Origin: Defluviicoccus sp. bin129
GTDB lineage: Bacteria; Pseudomonadota; Alphaproteobacteria; MPNO01
DNA: 64,000 bases
Direction of reading: 5' to 3'
Assembly (NCBI GenBank): GCA_002239065.1
Contig: MPNO01000010.1
Location: 30,977 to 94,976 of the forward strand
Below are positions 60,816 to 64,000 of the stretch, piece after piece. Within the stretch, counting starts at the first letter, position 1. Each line of letters opens with the position of its first letter. A program made the translations under genes and the position numbers. Below the pieces are notes generated by a model. It was not told the origin of the DNA and made no database searches. It saw only the letters and a program-made list of their open reading frames with translations.

Positions 60816-62423
60816 TCACGGGTTCTTCACATAGGCGTTCTTGCGCAGATAGAACCACCAGTTGATGACGATGCAGATGGTATAGAAAGCGGCGAATCCG
60901 TATAGCGCGTATTCCGGGGTGGTGGCCTTTATCTGCTCGCCGAACACCTTGGGGATGATGAAGGCGCCATAGGCGGCGACCGCCGAGGTCCAGCCCAGGA
61001 CCGGGCCGGCCTGCTCCCTGTCGAACACGACGGCGATGGTGCGGAAGGTGGAGCCGTTGCCGATCCCGGACGCCGCGAACAGCACCAGGAACAGGATCAG
61101 GAATGGCGGGAAATAGTCTTCCGGCGTCGCCGAGGCGTAGGCCAGCGACAGGAAATAGGCCACGCCGAGCGCGCAGGCGACCATGATCACGGAGACGATC
61201 TGGGTGACCAGCGCGCCGCCGAAGCGGTCGGAGATCATGCCGCCGACGGGGCGGATCAGCGCGCCGATGAAGGGGCCGGTCCAGGCATACATCAGGGCGC
61301 TCGGCCCGTTCGGGTTCACCGTCGCGTGGGTCATCGCCCCGTCGATCTCGATGTGCTGGAAGCCGAACACGACCTTGATCGCCAGCCCGAAGGCGGCGGC
61401 GTAGCCGATGAAGGAGCCGAAGGTCATGGTGTAGATGACCGTCATCGCCCAGGTGTGCTTGTTCCTGAAGATCGCGTATTGCCGGTCGAGGCTCTGGCGG
61501 ATGGTGCCGGGGATCGCCCGCAGGGCGAAGACCGTCGCGGCGATGACCAAAGGGAGCACGAGCCACTTGCTGAGCTCCAGCCCGGAGCCGCCGGCATTCT
61601 CCGGCAGCAGCAGCCACAGCCCGATCGCCGCGGTGACCAGCCCGATCCCCAGCATGCCGAGGATCTTGGCGAACGCCCCGCCGGTCGAGGCGAGCCCCGG
61701 CGAGACATGCGGCGCGGTGATGTTGTTCATGCCGAACCAGGCGGCGACCGCCAGCGGAACCAGGATGGCGACCCAGACATAGCCGGCGTTGTGGATATAG
61801 GTCTCGGTCCCGGCCGGGATCTTGCCGACCAGCGTGCCCGACGCGTTGGCGAGCACCAGCGCCGAGCCGCCGAACACGCCGGCCGTCATCACCAGCGGCA
61901 CCAGGATCTGCATCGTGGTGACGCCGAAATTGCCCAGCCCGGCGTTCATCCCGAGCGAGAGCCCCTGCACCTTCTTCGGGTAGAAGAAGGAGATGTTCGA
62001 CATCGAGGAGGCGAAATTGCCGCCGCCGAAGCCGGACAGCAGGGCCATCGCCTGGAACTGCCAGAGCGGCGTCGCCGGGTCCTGCAGCAGCCATCCGGTG
62101 CCCGCCGCCGGGACGATCAGCAGCGTCGTGGTCAGGAAGATCGTGTTGCGCCCGCCGGCCATGCGGATGAAGAAGGAGGAGGGGATGCGGAGCGTCGCAC
62201 CGCTCAACCCGGCGATCGCGGCCAGGGTGAACAGCTCCGCCTGGGAGAACGGAAATTTCAGGTTGATCATCTGGACCGTGATGATCCCCCAGTACAGCCA
62301 CACCGCGAATCCGCACAGCAGGCAGGGGATCGAGAGCCACAGATTGCGGGTCGCGATCCGCCTGCCCGCGGCCTGCCAGAACGCCTCGTCTTCCGGGTTC
62401 CAGCTCGTCAGGTTCCTCGCCAT
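60816..62423 (-). CDS. narK: NarK2-type nitrate/nitrite MFS transporter
   Basis: A 535-residue major-facilitator protein with about 12 hydrophobic spans. It starts ARNLTSWNPEDEAFWQAAGRRIATRNLW, the N-terminal signature of the long NarK (nitrate/nitrite antiporter) group. LSGFGGGNFASSMSNISFFYP and SMGMN-like GLSLGMNAGLGNFGV are the conserved nitrate-signature helices, with a second signature near FGSFIGYAAAFGL. It exchanges nitrite for nitrate. It lies 13 bases upstream of narG. Confidence 0.94.
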   Translation of the reverse strand: MARNLTSWNPEDEAFWQAAGRRIATRNLWLSIPCLLCGFAVWLYWGIITVQMINLKFPFSQAELFTLAAIAGLSGATLRIPSSFFIRMAGGRNTIFLTTTLLIVPAAGTGWLLQDPATPLWQFQAMALLSGFGGGNFASSMSNISFFYPKKVQGLSLGMNAGLGNFGVTTMQILVPLVMTAGVFGGSALVLANASGTLVGKIPAGTETYIHNAGYVWVAILVPLAVAAWFGMNNITAPHVSPGLASTGGAFAKILGMLGIGLVTAAIGLWLLLPENAGGSGLELSKWLVLPLVIAATVFALRAIPGTIRQSLDRQYAIFRNKHTWAMTVIYTMTFGSFIGYAAAFGLAIKVVFGFQHIEIDGAMTHATVNPNGPSALMYAWTGPFIGALIRPVGGMISDRFGGALVTQIVSVIMVACALGVAYFLSLAYASATPEDYFPPFLILFLVLFAASGIGNGSTFRTIAVVFDREQAGPVLGWTSAVAAYGAFIIPKVFGEQIKATTPEYALYGFAAFYTICIVINWWFYLRKNAYVKNP

Positions 62424-62441
62424 CCCTCTCGCCTCCCGCGT

Positions 62442-63770
62442 CTAGCGCGCCGATTCCGGCGGCGCCTGCGGCACGTCCGGCACGTCGCTGAGATAGCGTT
62501 CCCCGGCCAGCGCCGGGTGACGGCGGCGCTCCATCAGGCGGATCGCCACATGCATCCAGACCGTGCTCACCAGCACGATCGCAAACAGCAGCATGAACGA
62601 GCTGGTCCAGACCCCGAACCAGTCGTTCAGGACGCCGAACGAGATCGGCAGGACGAACCCGCCGAGCCCGCCGATCATGCCCACCAGCCCGCCGACCGAG
62701 CCGACATGATGGGGGTAGTAGACCGGGATGTGCTTGTAGACGGCGGCCTTGCCGAGCGACATCACGAAGCCGAGCAGCACGCTGAGAAAGACGAAGACCG
62801 GCAGGGTGACGCCGAAGGTGAACTCCACGGGGGCGTCGATGCCCTGCACGATGTACCGGGTGCGCGGATAGCTCATCACGAACAGGCAGGCCAGCGACAC
62901 GATGAAGGTCAGGTACATGACCGACCGCGCGCCCCATCTGTCCGACATCCAGCCGCCGAGCGCGCGAAAGATCGATCCCGGCATCGAATAGGCCGCCGCC
63001 AGCATGCCGGCGGTGGCGAGCGACAGGTCGTAGGCGCCGACATAGAAGCGCGGCAGGTAGGAAGCGAGCGCGACGAAGCCGCCGAACACGAAGAAATAAT
63101 AGGTGGCGAAGCGCCAGACCTGCAGGTTCCTGAGCGGCGCGAGCTGTTCCCGGGCGGAGACCGGCTTGCGGCCCTCCCGCTTGCGCGCCACCTCCCCGGG
63201 GTCCGGCCTGGCCAGCAGGTAGAACCCGATTGCGGTGAGCGCCAGCGCGACCGCGTAGATCTGCGCGGTCTGCTCCCAGCCGAAGGCGATCACCAGGAAG
63301 GGCGCGGCGAAATTGGTGACCGCGGCGCCCACATTGCCGACCCCGAAGATGCCGAGCGCGGTGCCCTGGCGTTCCTTTTCGAACCATTGCGAGGTGTAGG
63401 CGACGCCGACGATGAACGACCCGCCGGCCAGCCCGACGCCGAGCGCGGCGAGGAGGAACACCTCGTAGGTCCGGACCTCGGAGAGCAGCCAGCACGCCAC
63501 GGCGGAGGCCAGCATCTGGATGGTGAAGACCAGGCGTCCGCCATACTGCTCGGTCCAGACGCCGAGAAAGATGCGGCTGACCGACCCGGTCAGGACCGGC
63601 GTGGCCACCAGGATGCCGAACTCGGTCTCCGACAGCCCCAGATCCTGTTTGATCTTGACCCCGATGATGGAAAAGATCGTCCAGACCGCGAAACACACGG
63701 TAAACGAGAAGGTGCTGAAACCCAGCGCCCGGTACCGGTCCCCCCTGGAAACACCCGCCAGGTCGTGCAT
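62442..63770 (-). CDS. narK: NarK1-type nitrate/proton MFS transporter
   Basis: A 442-residue MFS protein. RALGFSTFSFTVCFAVWTIFS is the N-terminus, GLAGGSFIVGVAYTSQWFEKERQG the first nitrate-signature helix with following loop, and GLVGMIGGLGGFVLPISFG the second. NarK1-type proteins import nitrate with protons and start respiration, after which NarK2 exchanges nitrite. In several denitrifiers the two are fused into one protein, but here they are separate, 18 bases apart. It is the first gene of the nar operon, downstream of an FNR-like box. Confidence 0.93.
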   Translation of the reverse strand: MHDLAGVSRGDRYRALGFSTFSFTVCFAVWTIFSIIGVKIKQDLGLSETEFGILVATPVLTGSVSRIFLGVWTEQYGGRLVFTIQMLASAVACWLLSEVRTYEVFLLAALGVGLAGGSFIVGVAYTSQWFEKERQGTALGIFGVGNVGAAVTNFAAPFLVIAFGWEQTAQIYAVALALTAIGFYLLARPDPGEVARKREGRKPVSAREQLAPLRNLQVWRFATYYFFVFGGFVALASYLPRFYVGAYDLSLATAGMLAAAYSMPGSIFRALGGWMSDRWGARSVMYLTFIVSLACLFVMSYPRTRYIVQGIDAPVEFTFGVTLPVFVFLSVLLGFVMSLGKAAVYKHIPVYYPHHVGSVGGLVGMIGGLGGFVLPISFGVLNDWFGVWTSSFMLLFAIVLVSTVWMHVAIRLMERRRHPALAGERYLSDVPDVPQAPPESAR

Positions 63771-63850
63771 CCCGTGACACCCCCTCGTATCCGCGCGGCG
63801 ATCGCTCCGCTTCCGGGCGCGGATTATCGGGCATCGCGGCCGGGAAGAAC

Positions 63851-63864
63851 CTGACCTGGATCAA
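63851..63864 (-). promoter_or_regulatory. FNR/DNR-type binding site upstream of the nar operon
   Basis: On the minus strand the sequence TTGATCCAGGTCAG matches the TTGAT-N4-ATCAA consensus in eight of ten positions and has the inverted symmetry TTGATC/GGTCA. It lies about 81 bases before the narK1 start, a suitable position for activation under low oxygen by an FNR or NNR/DNR regulator. Confidence 0.6.
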
Positions 63865-63951
63865 TCCCGCCGCTGTCGGGTCTGGATGGGCCGGACCGGG
63901 ACACGGATCGCGCTACGCCCGCATTCGCCTGCCTTGGCCCTCCTCTTGTCG

Positions 63952-63991
63952 CCCCGGACTCGATCCGGGGCGGAGCCGTGCGCAGCACGGC
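63952..63991. repeat. REP-like pair of hairpins at the window end
   Basis: CCCCGGA (63952-63958) and TCCGGGG (63964-63970) pair around CTCGA. GCCGTGC (63975-63981) and GCACGGC (63985-63991) pair around GCA. The sequence GTCGCCCCGGACTCGATCC resembles a common intergenic palindromic repeat of alphaproteobacteria. The 3' limit is outside the window. No gene is seen from 63771 to 64000. Confidence 0.6.
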
Positions 63992-64000
63992 GGCCCCCAT

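Noticed and set aside
57062..60865. Long plus-strand frames opposite narG
   Set aside because: NarG is full length with FS0 and molybdenum-site motifs on the minus strand; the plus frames are shadows.

Overview
This window is one contiguous piece of a very GC-rich chromosome. The housekeeping order (ffh-rpsP-rimM-trmD-rplS, leuCDB, asd, sdhCDAB, lgt-midA-pgeF), two kinds of TRAP transporter, several stand-alone molybdenum hydroxylase subunits and an AapJ-like binding protein point to an alphaproteobacterium, probably near Rhodospirillales. That placement is inference. No rRNA, tRNA, CRISPR array or complete transposon was seen.

Layout. 1-3.7 kb holds the start of a TonB-dependent receptor (cut by the window edge) and a large surface protein with Calx-beta domains, a Gly/Asn/Asp/Thr stalk and an autotransporter-type barrel. 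3.8-13.1 kb is a catabolic region: Rieske oxygenase, amidohydrolase, fused TRAP permease with TAXI receptor, TauD-type dioxygenase, ornithine cyclodeaminase-like protein and hydantoinase B. 13.2-13.9 kb is a VapBC toxin-antitoxin pair. 13.98-18.35 kb is a tightly overlapping operon of two AhpD/carboxymuconolactone decarboxylase-like proteins, a molybdopterin hydroxylase large subunit and an XRE regulator. 18.4-25.1 kb carries envelope functions: an outer-membrane protein, a heptose-epimerase-like protein, lgt, midA, pgeF and a frameshifted lipoprotein. 25.2-31.8 kb is the SRP/ribosome/tRNA-modification operon followed by leuCDB. 31.9-36.6 kb looks inserted: a lower-GC two-gene cassette with a LOTUS-like protein, then a DctPQM TRAP operon. 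36.8-48.2 kb has asd, a second molybdopterin hydroxylase, a CoA-ester lyase, a Fic enzyme and sdhCDAB. 48.2-53.0 kb holds an acyl-CoA ligase, a ferredoxin/flavoprotein pair like AprBA, and an orphan amino-acid binding protein. 53.3-63.8 kb is a complete respiratory nitrate reductase operon (narK1-narK2-narGHJI plus a parvulin) read leftwards from an FNR-type box.

The most striking feature is at 13984-14628. The first AhpD-like gene is interrupted by one in-frame TGA at codon 82, exactly where the second Cys of a CxxC motif belongs. A stem-loop with G residues in its apical loop follows at the distance of a bacterial SECIS element, and family sequence continues in the same frame to a normal stop that overlaps the next gene. 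The simplest reading is a CxxU selenoprotein that conventional gene callers would split in two. Other notable points are the LOTUS-like cassette with its structured leader, an epimerase without its catalytic Tyr, a ligase without its usual catalytic Lys, and a lipoprotein gene broken at a G6 tract.
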